In this document: positions 1-12,714 of the stretch, piece by piece
Layout of the letters: each line of letters opens with the position of its first letter
Position numbering within the stretch: the stretch's first letter is position 1
The notes under the pieces: generated by a model
Told to the model about the DNA's origin: nothing
Seen by the model: the letters and a program-made list of their open reading frames with translations, nothing else
The model's database searches: none
Translations under genes and position numbers: made by a program
NCBI GenBank assembly: GCA_027924645.1
Contig: BSBN01001363.1
Location: 2,034,001-2,098,000 of the forward strand
Reading direction: 5' to 3'
Origin: Cunninghamia lanceolata
Lineage: Eukaryota > Streptophyta > Pinopsida > Cupressales > Cupressaceae
Length of the DNA: 64,000 bases

Positions 1-824
1 GAATGGAACAGTGTCGTATTACTCGTTCTCGAGTACCCTACCCCACTGCGATTTCCATTCACTATAAGATTGCATGTGATGTATATGTATATCTTGTTAT
101 GGTTAACCGTGCGTTGCTGCAGGATGCAGGTACTAGGCATCGACTCCACCTGATTACCAGGTCTGAGCGTGCCTTCGCCAATGGATTAGTTGGTTGGAGT
201 TAACGTGAGGTCCCTAGTCAGTGTTCCTTGGTCGTCAGTTTACCCTTGTGGTTTTGGTTGTCGTTCAATCATGTCTTGCTGTCAGGTAATACTGTACCTT
301 AGAGTCTAATTAGTTTTGTAGGTGTCTAAGTGTGTATGGTAATGTTGTGCTTTAATTAGAATCATTATACGAAGGAGTATAAATGTTGTTAAATGGGCAT
401 AATGTCGTTAGTTGTCGATTATCGTTATAAATAAATTATTATTTTATTAGAAGTGTTGTTGTTAAATAAAGTTGTAAGAAATTTGTATTGTTCGATATAA
501 TATTATTATAATAAATATTTAAATAAATAAATAGTTGTAATCATCTTGTAAATTGTGATTCACAACTTAATTAATAAAATAAATTAAAATATAGTTATAA
601 ATTATAGATTGTCGAAATAGTACTATTCTATTAATAACAATATATTGGGTCGGCTATAAAGAAATTAGATTTTATCTGAAATTATGTGCTTACATTTAAA
701 AAAATAATAATAAAATAAAATAAATAATATTTGGGGGATCTTTAAATTAAATAAAATATATATTTTTAAAGGAGAGATGCACGGGATTGCGTGCCAAGCC
801 CTTGGTAGATGAGAGAGACTGTGT

Positions 825-832
825 TATAAAAG
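825..832 (+). promoter_or_regulatory. TATA box of LTR-A
   Basis: TATAAAAG lies about 1.14 kb into the reconstructed LTR, in a 250-bp stretch strongly conserved with the LTR-B copies (27101, 35054, 43005). Transcription would start about 30 bases downstream. That makes most of the LTR, including the variable core, R/U5 leader sequence. Confidence 0.65.
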
Positions 833-1139
833 AGCGGTAGAGGCATTAAGGACAGCATTATAGGTACACGAAGGGAGAAGAAGACTGGAATAAGCAGCTT
901 GGATCTGCAACAATTGAAGCAGACCTGTTGAACCGACATCGTAGCCAGGTTCCTTGGAATACTTGCCTTCTTTCACTGTTCCTTTTCTCTGAATCTGAGC
1001 ATGTTGATTGTTTGCTTCTTTGTCTGCAAATGAAATGGTTTTTGGTTAAATGGTTTTCCGCCAGGACTCTCTGTCTGATTCTGCAAATGTATATTTTCTA
1101 TGGACGGTTGTTGATGTAAATCATTGGGTCTGTATTAAA

Positions 1140-4105
1140 TAGAATTTCCTTACACCGTTCTTCAAACCCTAGTTTTATTCCTCGAAAGAGTGCAGGTATA
1201 AGAAGTAATAGTTTTAAGGCAGATGTTCCTACAGTAATCCTTCGCCATGTTATTTTCTTGTCTTCTGAGAACGTCTCTCCTCCGACCATGATAGGACACT
1301 CTCCTCTGGCCTCTGCTCCCACTATTGGAGGAGGTGCTATTGGTATAGGTGTGCGAATGCTATTAGGGAGGCGTCAGACCTCTGATACTGCTAAATGCCT
1401 CGAAACTCTTCCTTCTTCAATATTGAAGTGTCCATGGGTTCTGGTTACATTAGCTGCTCTCGTTCCATTGTAATCCTAGCCATTTTGGGCTGAGCATTTA
1501 TCCTACGGAGGTTAGTCATGAGGTTCGCACCTGTATTGCAAGTGCAATGCAGAAATACTTAGGCGAATCCCTCATATACTAGACGTGAGACTGGCGAGCA
1601 GTGGTGTCAAACTTGAATATCGGGCTGCCTGAGTTTCTTTTTATCTTATTTTGTTCTTTAGGTGTTATTTACTAGCAGATTGATATTATCAAGCATCGCT
1701 GCAAATTGTATACTGGGCGTGAGAGAGAGATCACTACCGTAACCTTAGTATTCGCATTGATTGAAAATTTCTGAAGCCTTGTCATTTTGCTTTTCCTCTG
1801 GTGTTGTGAGACGACATTCCATGTATAGTGTTTTTGTTGTGTTTGGTTTCATTTCTTTTGTGGACTGATTATATTAAGTAGTCCGTTGCCTTGCTATCAT
1901 TCGTTTTGAATGAAAGTCCGAATCCCTTTCTTCGCCATTTACTTAGTATTATACAGTGTTTCCATTGACTAACCTATGCCATAGCTGGAGTTATTGAAAC
2001 CCTTTCATTTTCGATTATTGAAGGTTCTTCTATTTGGATACCAACTCTGCACTCGTCCCTTGTTTCCTAGCTGTATGGGCTAGGCGCATATCTGCCAGAG
2101 GGAGAATGGCCTGCAGACAGTTGGTATGTTGTTTTCTAAGGTCGAAAGGATGGATTACTAATCTCCTAGCCATTATGAAACCCCTAACTGCTCTCCATTA
2201 TGGAGGAATATATTGGAGTTGAATATTGGGTGTTAAACCATGGTTTCCCCACTGCCAAATGAAGATCGTTATGCCCCAGGGAGGCCGCAATTTTGGCTGA
2301 CAGTTGGAGTTTTTTCTAATAGGGTTTGCAGGGGGTTGTTATGGTGTAATGCGAACATAATACATAGAATAGGGAGTTGACAGCCACTGTCTTAGGTTTT
2401 TTGATTTATGAGTTGGACGTATAGTAAAGTGTTCTAATGCTTATCATTCTCAGACCCTGAGTTGTAGTGTAATTGCTTTCTGATAACTATAGCCTACCAG
2501 TGTGCAAATCCCCGTAGACAGTTGACTGGGGTATTATAATGGGTTCTATATATGTTCAGGTTTTGAGACGTTCATCCTTGTACTGATAGCAATGTATCTT
2601 GTGAACAAAGATCCATTGTTGCACCAGGAAATTCGTACTTGTATTGTGTAAACTGCCCAAGATCATCTCTAGAAACCATTGTTGTAACAGCGTTTTTCCA
2701 GATTTGAGTTCAGTAGAACGGGGCTTGAAACATTCAGTACTATATCCAGTGCAGTAAGGAGATCAACTCAGCAAAAAAAAATAGCGATAATTGGTTAGTA
2801 TTCTGAGATCATAGTTGCAAGGAAGATTAAACCATGTAACCTTCTGTCATACCATTAAAATAAAGGGCACCTCTTTAGTATTTGAAATGTTAATCATACC
2901 TTTATGTTTGGAAATTTGCACAACTATAGAAGGAATCATTTTGGCTTGGAAGTAAGAGGAATACTGTTAGAAGCCGTAAGTAGTCTTTGCAACAACTCCA
3001 GTTTGTCTTTTCTAGATTTTCACCATCCTTTGGGTTTATTGCTTTTCGTTAGAGAGAGAAAACCGTTAAGTTGTTGCCATCAATTTATTAAATTTCCAAG
3101 TTGTCAGACGCTGCCAGAAGTTGGTGATACAATCAAACATCATTCATTTCAATGGTAAAACAGTCAACAACAATTTAACACCTCTGCAAATTATGATTGC
3201 AAGATGATAGATTATATCAGTGGTAACAGATATAGCAAAACGTCTACATGAAAATTGGAACGCCATGGAAATAAACATAGTTTATGCATCTATCAAACAT
3301 GATGGCGTATGTATGCCCATTCTGATCTTTTGTTTAGACAGATTTAAATCATTTCGATTAAAACATTTCTGAGTCACCATTACGACGAAGACATGTAATA
3401 AAACAATTATGCCCGTCTTTGATGACTTTTCCTCGGTATGACTGTCGTGCAGTTATATGGTATTCTTGTTCATTTCACTTCTCAAAAGAGTAAAGTTAGT
3501 TGGACAAGTTTGAAGGAAAGATTATAAAGATCGTATCGTTATGGAAGTGTCGAATTGAATGACATAATTGTATTAAGTGGTTCTTTTATCAATTATTGTA
3601 AATAATTAGTTAATCAATTAATTTATCTTTTGAAGCAAAATAAAGATTAGTTAGAGATTTAGTTGCAAGGTATTAATTTAATTGTTATAATTTAATGTTG
3701 ATTTTATTACAGAAGTTGTTTACATTAAGCCGAGAATGATTTGTAGTATTTCATCTCCTGAATCTGAATTGAATTGATTGAGTGTTGTAATGAGTCGAAT
3801 TGAGGTTGTACAAACTCGAATTCCAGAGGCTAAGTTGTCATTGTTGAGTATTTGCAACTTGTGTAATGTTGTTTTTGTAATTACGATGTAATAACGAGTA
3901 TGTGGATCAAACATAGTATGAAGTATGCTGAGATAATGTCAAGTTGTTTATGTGTATTGAAAGTAATATGTTCTAGTGGGAATATTAAACCACTTGTGAT
4001 CTTATTGTACCATTTTGCCATATGAAGAGACCTGAAATCTGTAAAAGAATAAAGTATTGTAATGTTAAAAGTGTTGGATAACAATTGATGTTATGATTCT
4101 ATTGG
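1140..4105 (+). other. Variable core of LTR-A
   Basis: This stretch has no visible similarity to the core of the LTR-B copies, although both flanks are homologous. It starts near a 5'-leader-like AAACCCTAG (around 1167). An ATG at 1288 opens 61 codons ending at 1473, rich in Gly/Ala/Ile near its start; I do not recognise it. Short ORFs at 2034-2222 and 2904-3158 have no features I can name. It could be captured host sequence or simply divergent LTR sequence. Confidence 0.5.
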
Positions 4106-4210
4106 GATGCAAGAGGGTTTATGTCTTGCAATGTATATATACGTGTATTGTTATGAAGTCTTGTATAATGTTAAGGTTACTAGGTGTTAGGAAGGAGAGT
4201 GGCTTTCAAC

Positions 4211-4530
4211 GTGGGGCCGGCGCCCAGAGTGGCAGTCAGGATAACCCGTTGGAAGTAGATTAATCAAGTGATAACCTAAAATTAACTAGGGGGTTAAGGG
4301 TAGATTTCACATTAATAAGATTATTGGATTCCTCTCCCATGACCTGTAGTGCTTGTTTAGACTAAGGATGGGTAGAGAAGGCCTGGTCGGCATGATTGAC
4401 TTCCTTGTCCTCATGAAAGGAAGGTCGATTCCGCATGTGTCACCCTATGGGGCCGGTGCCTAGTGAGAGGCTATCAGGATAACCATAGATGGGGGCCGGC
4501 GCCTAGTGAGAGGTTGTTAGGATAACCCAT
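4211..4530 (+). repeat. GC-rich sub-repeats in LTR-A
   Basis: Three copies of a motif near GGGGCCGGCGCC, each followed by a tract ending GTCAGGATAACC or close to it, sit at 4213, 4449 and 4491 in otherwise AT-rich DNA. The first is separated from the tandem pair by about 230 bases. The same 1+2 arrangement occurs in all three LTR-B copies, so it is an ancestral LTR feature. GGCGCC is self-complementary. Confidence 0.75.
4395..4429 (+). promoter_or_regulatory. Stem-loop in 3' part of LTR-A
   Basis: The arms ATTGACTTCCTT and AAGGAAGGTCGAT pair with one bulged base and one G-T wobble around a 10-base loop. The equivalent in LTR-B has an A-T pair where LTR-A has G-C, which supports a conserved structure in the U5/leader RNA. 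Function unknown. Confidence 0.55.
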
Positions 4531-5246
4531 GATAGGACCGTGCGATGACACTCTCCCTACTACAACCTAGCATTCCTTGTTCGGTCTCTCCTCATTTGTT
4601 TTGTGTCGCCTCTGGAAGTTATGTTGTGTTGTATTGTTATTGCCATGTGTTGTATTGGCGTTTGGTCATCCTTTGTTCTTGTTTGTCTTTCGTCTACCTG
4701 ACTGTCATTGTTTGGGACCTCATGTTAACTCCTAGCTCGGGGGGTGGACCTTAGGGTTCCACATGGTCGGGTGGAAGAGCTATTTTATCCATTGGTTACT
4801 CTTGTAAAGATCATATGCAGAAAGGATTTGTTCCAATTGTACTTGTTCCAATGATGATGATGTAAGTGTATAACCTTGTACCAGATTTGTGTAACAGAAC
4901 TTTCTTTATGTATGTAACTTTTGATGTAGACTAAAAGTGGCAATGTAATGATGTCTTGATGTACTTATATGAAAGCATTTCAGTTATGTATTTAATCATG
5001 CAGATTCTGTTATTTGATGATTTGCAATGAATGTGAATAAGTTATTTATTTGAGCATGGATTTGGATCAATTACTGATGTATATTAAATTATATTAGTTG
5101 ATTTGTTAAGTGATGCAGCCTTGGACCCTTAGAGAATATGTCGTAATTAGTTGTGTTAACGTTACTTAATCATTTAAAAAAAAAAAATTCCCTGTTTCAT
5201 ATAGCATAAGTGTGTATTCTTTAAGGTGTTCAAGGCGGGCGTTACA

Positions 5247-7249
5247 TAAGACTTTAGAATAATAGACAATGATAGAATAAAGGAATGACAGAATAATATA
5301 TTTATAGAATAATATAATGGTAGAAATATAGAATGATAGAAGGAAACAATGATAGAATAATATAATTGTAGAATACTAGTATAACAGAATAATAGAATGA
5401 AAGAAAGGTAGAATAATAGAATGATGGAATTATAGAATGATAGAATGAAGGAACAATAGAGTAATGGAATTGTAGAACAATAGTATGATATAATGATAAA
5501 AATGAAAGAATGATAGTATAATATAATTGCATAATAATATGATAATAGAATAAAAGAATGATAGAATGAAATATTGATAGAATAATAGATTTATAAAATA
5601 ATAGAATGATATAATAGTAGAACAATACAATAAAGGAATGATATAATAAAGGAATGATAGAATAATAGATTTATATAATAATAGAATGATAGATTTATAG
5701 AATTATAGATTGATAGAACAATAGATTTATAGAATAATAGAATGATAGAATTGTAGGGTGACGAATAATAAAACAAAAGAATTGTAGTTCATAATAGAAT
5801 GATAGAATGAAACAATTATAGAATAAAAGATTTATAAAATAATATAATCTAGTAGAAATATAGAATGATAGAAGGAAACAATGATAGAATAATACAATTG
5901 TAGAATACTAGTATAATAGAATGATAGAATGAAAGAATGGTAGAATAATAGATTTCTAGAATAATAGAATGATGGAATTATAGAATGGTAGAATGAAAGA
6001 ACAATAGAGTAATGGAATTGTAGAATAATATTAGTATGGTATTATGATAAAAATGAAAGAATGATCAATAGAATAATAGAATTTCATAATAATATGATAA
6101 TAGAATAAAAGAATGATAGAATGAGATATTGATAGAATAATAGATTTAGCAAATAATAGAATGATAGAATATTAGAGTAATAGAATTCTAGAGCTATGAA
6201 TGAAGAATTTTAATAACATCCACAAGGCCGCAGCAGCCTATGGGACCCATCAGTCACGCACATCCCCTTCAAATGGAACAGTAGCCACAAAATGTCCTCT
6301 AAGTTGCCTAAACTTCCTTCTTGAGATCTTCCCTTCTGTTGTAAAGTTTGATCACGAGGTTCACCATACTACCCAGCCTTGTCTCTTCAAAGAATGGTAG
6401 AATGGTAGAATATTAGAATTTTAGAATAATAGAATTATAGAATGAAAGAATGATAGGATAATAGGTTCATAGAATAATAGAATGATAGAGTTATAGATTA
6501 ATAGAATGAATAATGATAGAATAATAGAATTGTAGAATGATAGAATGAAACATTAATAGAACAATAGCCTTATTGTATAATAGAATGATAGAATTATATA
6601 ATGATAGAATGAAAGAATCATAGAATAATAGAATTGTTGAATAATATAATGATAGAATAATCTAGACTTAATGAATTACAAAATGATGGAACTATACAAA
6701 AATAGAATTGTAAAATAATACAATAATAGAATTATAGAATTATATAATTAAAGAATGATAGAATAATAGATTTATACATTTATAGAATAATAGAATGATA
6801 AAATGATAGAATAATAGAATGATATAATTATTAACTGATAGAATGATAGAATGAAAGAACGATAGAACAATAGATTTATAAAATAATAGAATGATAGAAT
6901 AATAGAACTATAGAATTGTAGAATAATAGATTTATTGAATGATAGACCAAAATAATGATAGAATAAAATATTAATAGAATAATAGAATGATACAATCAAA
7001 CAATGATAGAACAATAAAATTGAGGAATAATAAGATGATAGAATGAAATATTGATAGAAGAATAGATTTGTGTAATAATAGAACAATAAAATTATAGAAT
7101 GATAGAATAATTGAATAATAGAATTGTAGAATGATATGATAATAGAATGATAGAATGAAAGAATGATAGAATAATAGATAAATAGAGAATAATAAATTTG
7201 TATAATAATAGAATTATAGAATGATAGAATGAAAGAATGATAGAATAAT
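5247..7249. repeat. 8-bp satellite, unit 0 (part 2)
   Basis: The DNA reads as degenerate 8-mers with consensus ATAGAATG; variants include ATAGAATA, AAAGAATG, ATAGATTT and ATAGAATT. It begins with TAAGA, the presumed target duplication of LTR-A. It is interrupted at about 6188-6396 by a unique island. The same block, in the same order, recurs at 13324-15354 and 20765-22875. Long minus-strand reading frames here are a by-product of the 8-mer (see findings). Confidence 0.9.
6188..6396. other. Unique island inside satellite (copy 1)
   Basis: About 210 bases of non-repetitive, GC-richer sequence embedded in satellite, from a CTAGAGC-type left edge to CAAAGAATGG. It is repeated in the two neighbouring units at 14230 and 21712. 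The plus strand reads 66 codons from the ATG at 6200 (N-terminus MKNFNNIHKA). The minus strand has a short protein-like stretch, TRLGSMVNLVIKLYNRRED, before stops. Neither is recognised. It may be an exon fragment trapped before the satellite amplified. Confidence 0.6.
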
Positions 7250-7586
7250 TGTCGAACTACCAAAACTCATGATTTCAACCTGTGGTGATTTAATTCTACA
7301 ACTACCATGATTACAAATGGTTCAACTCCCTCAACTAGAAGTATAAAAAGGAGGTTGGTGCTTTTTGTTTGAGGGTTGGGTTGGTTGGTGATTGTTGTAG
7401 AAGAGAGTATTGTCTCTAAGGATTATAGATTGATTTGAATTGTGTAATTTATATTCCTAATGTTGTTATATCGAATGTGAATCTATGATATTAATAAATT
7501 TACATCAATTTGTGTTGTTTTGTGAAAGTTGTTATTTTGGTTGCTAGATTCTGGTAGTTTAATAACACCCCCAGATCTAGACTGCA
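7250..7586 (+). mobile_element. LTR of Ty3/gypsy module 1
   Basis: Begins TGTCGAAC (TGTTGAAC in module 2) at the satellite boundary. It has a TATA box at 7342 and an AATAAA-like site near 7495. It ends near GACTGCA, five bases before a tRNA-Met-like PBS; an alternative end is AATAACA at 7567. No matching 3' LTR follows the truncated gag. The next copy of this LTR is 8.1 kb downstream, beyond the satellite, and no polypurine tract precedes it. Confidence 0.65.
7342..7351 (+). promoter_or_regulatory. TATA box of module 1 LTR
   Basis: TATAAAAAGG, conserved in module 2 (15447) and module 3 (22968). Confidence 0.65.
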
Positions 7587-7591
7587 TTAAG

Positions 7592-7605
7592 TGATATCAA
7601 AGCCC
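7592..7605 (+). other. Primer-binding site, module 1
   Basis: TGATATCAAAGCCC resembles the usual plant initiator-tRNA-Met PBS TGGTATCAGAGCC with a few changes. It lies just after the LTR. Confidence 0.6.
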
Positions 7606-7733
7606 AATTTGGGTTGTGTCAAAAAGAAGGAATCCTAAAGAATTTTGTTGTGGGTTCAAATGAGAAATAGAAGACCTACAACTGCAGAGAATTCGTGAGA
7701 CATGGCACATAGAGGATGAGGGCAAAGAGGAAC

Positions 7734-8725
7734 ATGGCACATAGAGAATGAGGGCAAAGAGGAGCACTAAGAGTTAGTAATGTAGAAGTCATAGAGATGC
7801 TAGGAGGGATTACAGCAAGATTAGATGATATGGAAGCAACACAAAGAAGAGGAGTATATTTGGATGACATTAGTGAGGATGAGAATGAAGAACCAAAAAT
7901 TGAGACAGAAGATGCAGATAGAAATGAACTAGAAAGAAGATTTTTACAAGCAATATCAAGAATCAATAGCAAACCCATATTGGATGCACCAAGTTATCAT
8001 GGAAATCTAAATCTAGAAGAATTAATTGAATGGATTGTAGAGATGGATAAATATTTTGATTTTGAATCAATAGATGTTCTGAAAAGGGTGAAATTTGCTT
8101 GCATGAAATTGAAAGGACATGTATCCTTATGGTGGGATCATGTGAAAATAGAAAGTCAAAGAAAGGATAAGGATAAAATCAAATTGTTGGATAGAATGGT
8201 CAAAAAATTGAAGGCTAAATTTCTACCAACGGACTATCAAATAAGTTTGTTCAAGAAACTAGAAAATTTGAAGCAAAAGGAAAAGAATGTGCATGAGGAT
8301 GTACAAAAGAATTATATAGGTCGAATATCAATGTTGGACATGTAGTTATGATGCTAAGAAAGTGTCAAGGTATCTTAATGGTTTACATTATTCAATTCAA
8401 GATGAAATTAGTATGTTCGCATACAAATTGTAGAATAAGCTTATTAGTATGCTTTGAAGGCAAAAGAAAAATTGATGAGAAAATAAATTAATTTTAGAGG
8501 TAGAGGTAGATTCTCATGTGGAAGAGGACAATCCAGTGGTGGCAGAGGCTATCAAAACAAATAAGGAGAAACCAACACCTCTCAAACAGTCACCTAGGAT
8601 AATAAGGGTAGAGGAGATTATTCTAGAGAGGAAGCGGAGATTACTCCAGAGGTAGGGGATATTTTGGAAGAGGTAGAGGAATAGGATTCATAATTACATG
8701 TTACCAATGAGGATTCATGAGTACT
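7734..8725 (+). pseudogene. gag: Ty3/gypsy gag pseudogene, module 1
   Basis: Gag is the structural capsid/nucleocapsid protein of LTR retrotransposons. The ATG at 7734 is in frame with a 182-codon open stretch (7797-8345) through one TGA where CGA is expected. The retrotransposon-gag domain is clear: DAPSYHGNLNLEELIEW, then KFACMKLKGHVSLWW, then FLPTDYQ and a Lys-rich helix. After the stop at 8343, homology continues in broken frames through an arginine-glycine stretch (about 8495-8560) to the first residues of a zinc knuckle (TGTTACCAA, CYQ) at about 8699. The sequence then jumps to non-coding DNA, so protease and pol are absent. A 32-bp direct duplication lies just before this ATG, and module 4 shares it. 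Confidence 0.85.
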
Positions 8726-9975
8726 TCATCTTGGCACTTTTTGGGGGCTTGAAACTTTCATCTTGGCACTCAAAATGGCAATTTAATTTTTTTTTTTAGA
8801 TTTTTAAAAAGTTGCTTTAGTAATAACTTGAAACTCATGTTTCCAATTTAGCTTAATAGTTGGTCATTCGTCCTACCTTAGTTTTTGGAATCTTTTGGGA
8901 AAAAATAGGATTCTCAAGATATGATTGTAAAATTACCTAAAATGGCAAAATTTGACAATTGTCAAAATCTACCAAAAAAGGTAATTTTTTGTTTTTTTGT
9001 TTTTCTTGGATATAAGAGAGTTTTCTCTCATTGTAGCAGCAGAATTGATGAATAGAAGTTTTTTGTGTTCTAGCTTCCAAATCTTTGGCTCTCATATGTT
9101 TAATGGCACAATTCTATTAAGTGTATGTTGTGTGCTGCATCAATTTCCAATGGTTGTTCGATGTGTACGGGCCCCCTCAGCAGTCCCCTGAGGATTAGTC
9201 TCGCCTCTGCTCACCCCTCTTTTATTAGCCCCAACTCAGCAAAAAAATGTAAGCCCGAGGCAAGGCACAGAAGGCAACGTTGGGCGGAGTCGTAACGCTC
9301 CTGTCTCTCTCAGGGAGCAGGGCTAGGGGATACCTCTAGGTTAAAAAATATATATATATATTTATTTTTTTTAAATTACTGCAAGTAGGTTGTTAAAATC
9401 ACATATGACACTAATTAGAAATTTTAAAAATATATATCAAAACACATCCAAATTTTTTTAAAATTATATAGTGCACTAGAGGAAAGAGTCCTCTCCAAAA
9501 GGGTATAATTGGTTTTGTGAAAATGATAAAAAAAAAAAATACAAAAGTTGACGTGGAATGAAAACTATCAGATTTTGTAAAGTCTGACTTTAAAATGATA
9601 TTACAAAGAAAATAAGCATTGAAAACTGATTTTTTTTCTCCATGCACTAGATATTGAACTCCTCTATTTGGGAAAAAAAAATTAGGGAAAAATAAGATTG
9701 TTTGCTCTTTCTTTGTGACATGCACTCAAAGTCACTTTTCTTGAAGTTTTCAGCAATTTAAAATTTGCTCATAATTTTTTTTTAAAATGTCAAAGTAATT
9801 TTTTAATTTTTTAAAAAATTACAAGCATAAAATTAGTCAAGAGATCTACATTTCATTAGTTTACATCATTTTGAACTTCAAAGCATAAATGCCAATTTTA
9901 TGAGGTCAAAGTTCAGAAATTTTTTTGTTGTTGGCCGATTCCTTTATAAAGTGTGACAGGTTTTTGCTTTTACCC
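8726..9975 (+). other. AT-rich 3' region of module 1
   Basis: Non-coding DNA between truncated gag and satellite, conserved in all four modules. It has homopolymer T/A runs, a GC-rich SINE-like piece at 9152-9362 and an end at ...GTGACAGG...TTTTACCCTAAT, where the 8-bp satellite starts. There is no second LTR, PPT or pol motif. Confidence 0.6.
9152..9362. repeat. GC-rich SINE/LINE-3'-end-like segment, copy 1
   Basis: A sharply GC-richer block (GGGCCCCCTCAGCAGTCCCC, later GGGGATACCTCTAGG) ending in an (AT)n tract of about 12 bp. A GC-rich body with a terminal simple repeat resembles a SINE or a LINE 3' end, but I cannot identify A/B boxes with confidence. Four copies occur, one per module. 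Confidence 0.4.
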
Positions 9976-12709
9976 TAATAGAATTGTAAAATAATTCAAT
10001 AAAAGAATAATAGAATAATATAATTCAAGAATTCAAGAATGATAGAATAATAGATTTATAGAATAATAGAGTGATAGAATGAGAGAATGATTGAATAATA
10101 GAATTGTAGAATGATAGAATGAAAGAATGATAGAAGAATAGAATTATAGAATAATATAGTTATAGAATAATAAAATGAAAATATTATAGATAAAACATTT
10201 ATAAAATAATAGAATGATAGAAATGTAGAATAATAGAATAATAGAATAATATAATAATAATAGAATGATAAAATTATAAAATGATAGATTGAAAGAATGA
10301 TAGAATAATATAATTATAGATTAATAGAATGTTTGAATTATAAAATGATAGAATGAAAGAATGATAGAGTAATAGAATTTTGGAATAATATAATAATAGA
10401 ATGATTGAATGAAGGAATGATATAGTAATAGATTAAAAGAATAATAGAATGATAGAATAATAAAATGATAGAATAATAGAATGATAAGATTATATAATGA
10501 TAGAATGGAAGAATCTTAGGAAAATAGAATTGTAGAATGATAGAATGAAAAATATTGGAATAATTTAATAAAAGAGTTATAGAATGATGGAACTATAGAC
10601 TTGAATATAACTATAAGATAATACAATTAGAGAATAATACAATTTGAGAATCAAAGAATGATAGAATAATAGATTTATAGAATAACAAAATGATAGAATT
10701 ATAGAATGATATAATAATAGGTTTATAGAATAATAGAATGATATAATTATAGAATCATAGAATGAAAGAATTGTAGAAAAATATAATTATAAAATAAAAC
10801 AATAATAGAATTACAGAAGGAAAGAATGATAGAATAATAGAATGATTGAATATAAGAATGATAGAACAATAGATTTATAGAATAATAGAATGATAGAATT
10901 ACATAATGGTATAATAATAGAATGAAAGAATGATAGAATAGTAGATTTATAGAATTATAAAATTAAAGAATGATAGAAAATAGATTTAAGGAATAATCAA
11001 ATTTTAGAATTGCAAAATGATAGAATGAAAGAATCGTAGAGTAATAGAACTATAGATTAATCGAATAATGGAATTATACAATGATAGAATAAAAGAATGA
11101 CAGAGTAAGAGATTAATAGAATAATAGAGTGATAGAATTGTATAATAATAGAATAAAAGAATGATGGATTAATAGAATTGTAGATTAATAGATCTATACA
11201 ACATGATAGAATGAAACAAAATTATAGAATAATTTAATATTTATAGGATAATCGAATGATAGAATAATAGATTTATATAATAATAGAATGATAGAATTAT
11301 AAATGAAAGAATGATAGACTAATATAATTATAGCATAATAGAATGAAAAAATGATAGAATAATAGATTTATACAATAATAGAATGTTAGAATTATAAAAT
11401 GGTAGAATGAAAGAATGATAGAGTAATAAAACTTTAGATTAACAGAATAATATAATTATACAATGATAGAATAAAGGAATGATAGAATACTAGATTTATA
11501 GAATAATATAATGGTAGAAACAAAGAATGATACAAGGAAACAATGATAGAATAATAGAATTGTAGAATACTAGTATAACAAAATAATAAAATGATAGAAT
11601 GAAAGAATGGTAGAATAATAGATTTCTAGAATAATAGAATGATAGAATTATATAATGATAGAATGAAGGAACAATAGAGTATTGAAATTTTAGAATAATA
11701 GTATGATATAATGATAAAAATGAAAGAATGATAGAATAGTAGAATAATAGAATTGTAGAGTAATAGAATTGTAGAATGATAGAATGAAAGAATGGTAGAA
11801 TACTAGAATTGTAGAATAATAGAATTATAGAAAGAAATAATGATCGAATAATAGATTCATAGAATAATAGAATGAGAGTTATAGATTAATAGAATGAAAT
11901 AATGATAGAATAATAGAATGAAACATTAATAGAACAATAGCCTTATAGTATAATAGAATAATAGAATTATGTAATGATAGAATGAAAAAATTATAGAATA
12001 ATAGAATTGTTGAATAATACAATAATAGAATTATAGAATAATACAGTAATAGAATTATAGAATGAAAGAATGATAGAATAATAGAATGATAGAATATAAA
12101 AATGATAGAATAATAGATTTATAGAATGATAGAACAATAGATTTATAGAATAATAGAATGATAGAATTATAGAATGGTAGAATAATAGGTTTATAGAATA
12201 ATAGAATGATATAATTGTAGAATCATAGAATGAAAGAATGATAGAATAGTAGATTTATAGAATGATAAAATGTAAGAATGATAGAATGAAAGAGTGATAG
12301 GATGAAAGAATGATAGAAAATTCGATTTAAGGAATAATAGAATTTTATAATTGCAAAATGATAGAATGAAAGAATCGTAGAGTAATAGAACTATAGATTA
12401 ATTGAGTAATAGAATTATACAATGATAGAATGAAAGAATAATAAAGTAATAGATAAATATAGAATAATAGAGTGATAGAATTGTATAAGGATAGAATAAA
12501 ACAATGATGGAATAATATAATTATAGATTAATAGATCTATACAACATGATAGAATGAAACAATTATAGCATAACTTAATATTTATAGAATAGTAGAATGA
12601 TAGAATAATAGATTTATTTAATATAATAATAGAATGATAAAATAATAGATTTATACAATAATAGAATGTTAGAATTATAAAATGGTAGAATGAAAGAATG
12701 ATAGAGTAA
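9976..12709. repeat. 8-bp satellite, unit 1 (part 1)
   Basis: Degenerate ATAGAATG 8-mer array directly following module 1. It is homologous in order to 18029-20765 and 50608-53104, so it belongs to a higher-order repeat. I see no gene or island in it. Confidence 0.9.
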
Positions 12710-12714
12710 TAAGA
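12710..12714 (+). other. Target-site duplication of LTR-A remnant
   Basis: TAAGA immediately before TGTAGTG. The same pentamer follows the 3' end of LTR-A at 5247-5251, indicating one ancestral insertion in both units. Confidence 0.6.

Larger units (their letters stand above)
1..5246 (+). mobile_element. Giant LTR (LTR-A), 5'-truncated by window edge
   Basis: This is the 3' 5.2 kb of a very long LTR. Comparison with the remnant at 12715-13323, which is identical over the first 296 bases here, shows that about 313 bases lie before the window. The full LTR would be near 5.56 kb. It ends in GGGCGTTACA and is followed directly by TAAGA and satellite, with no primer-binding site, so it is a solo LTR or the 3' LTR of an element. 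The first 1.1 kb and last 1.1 kb match the LTR-B copies at 22992-48389, but the middle (about 1140-4105) does not. It carries a TATA box, GC-rich sub-repeats and a hairpin shared with LTR-B. Confidence 0.85.

Noticed and set aside
3..203. 66-codon plus frame repeated at 13030-13230
   Set aside because: It lies in U3 of the giant LTR and overlaps the inverted repeats. Its identity reflects copy identity, and LTR-B does not keep the frame.
5252..7249. CRISPR-like or telomere-like array
   Set aside because: There are no spacers between constant repeats, and the 8-mer ATAGAATG is not the plant telomere repeat. It is a degenerate satellite.
6772..7263. Long minus-strand reading frame (163 codons) and similar ones in satellite (5302-5625, 12415-12729, 14813-15079, 19571-19879, 20732-21132, 22286-22896)
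   Set aside because: They are direct products of the 8-bp repeat, whose antisense strand has no stops in any frame. Composition is almost only Tyr, Ser, Ile, Leu, Phe and His.
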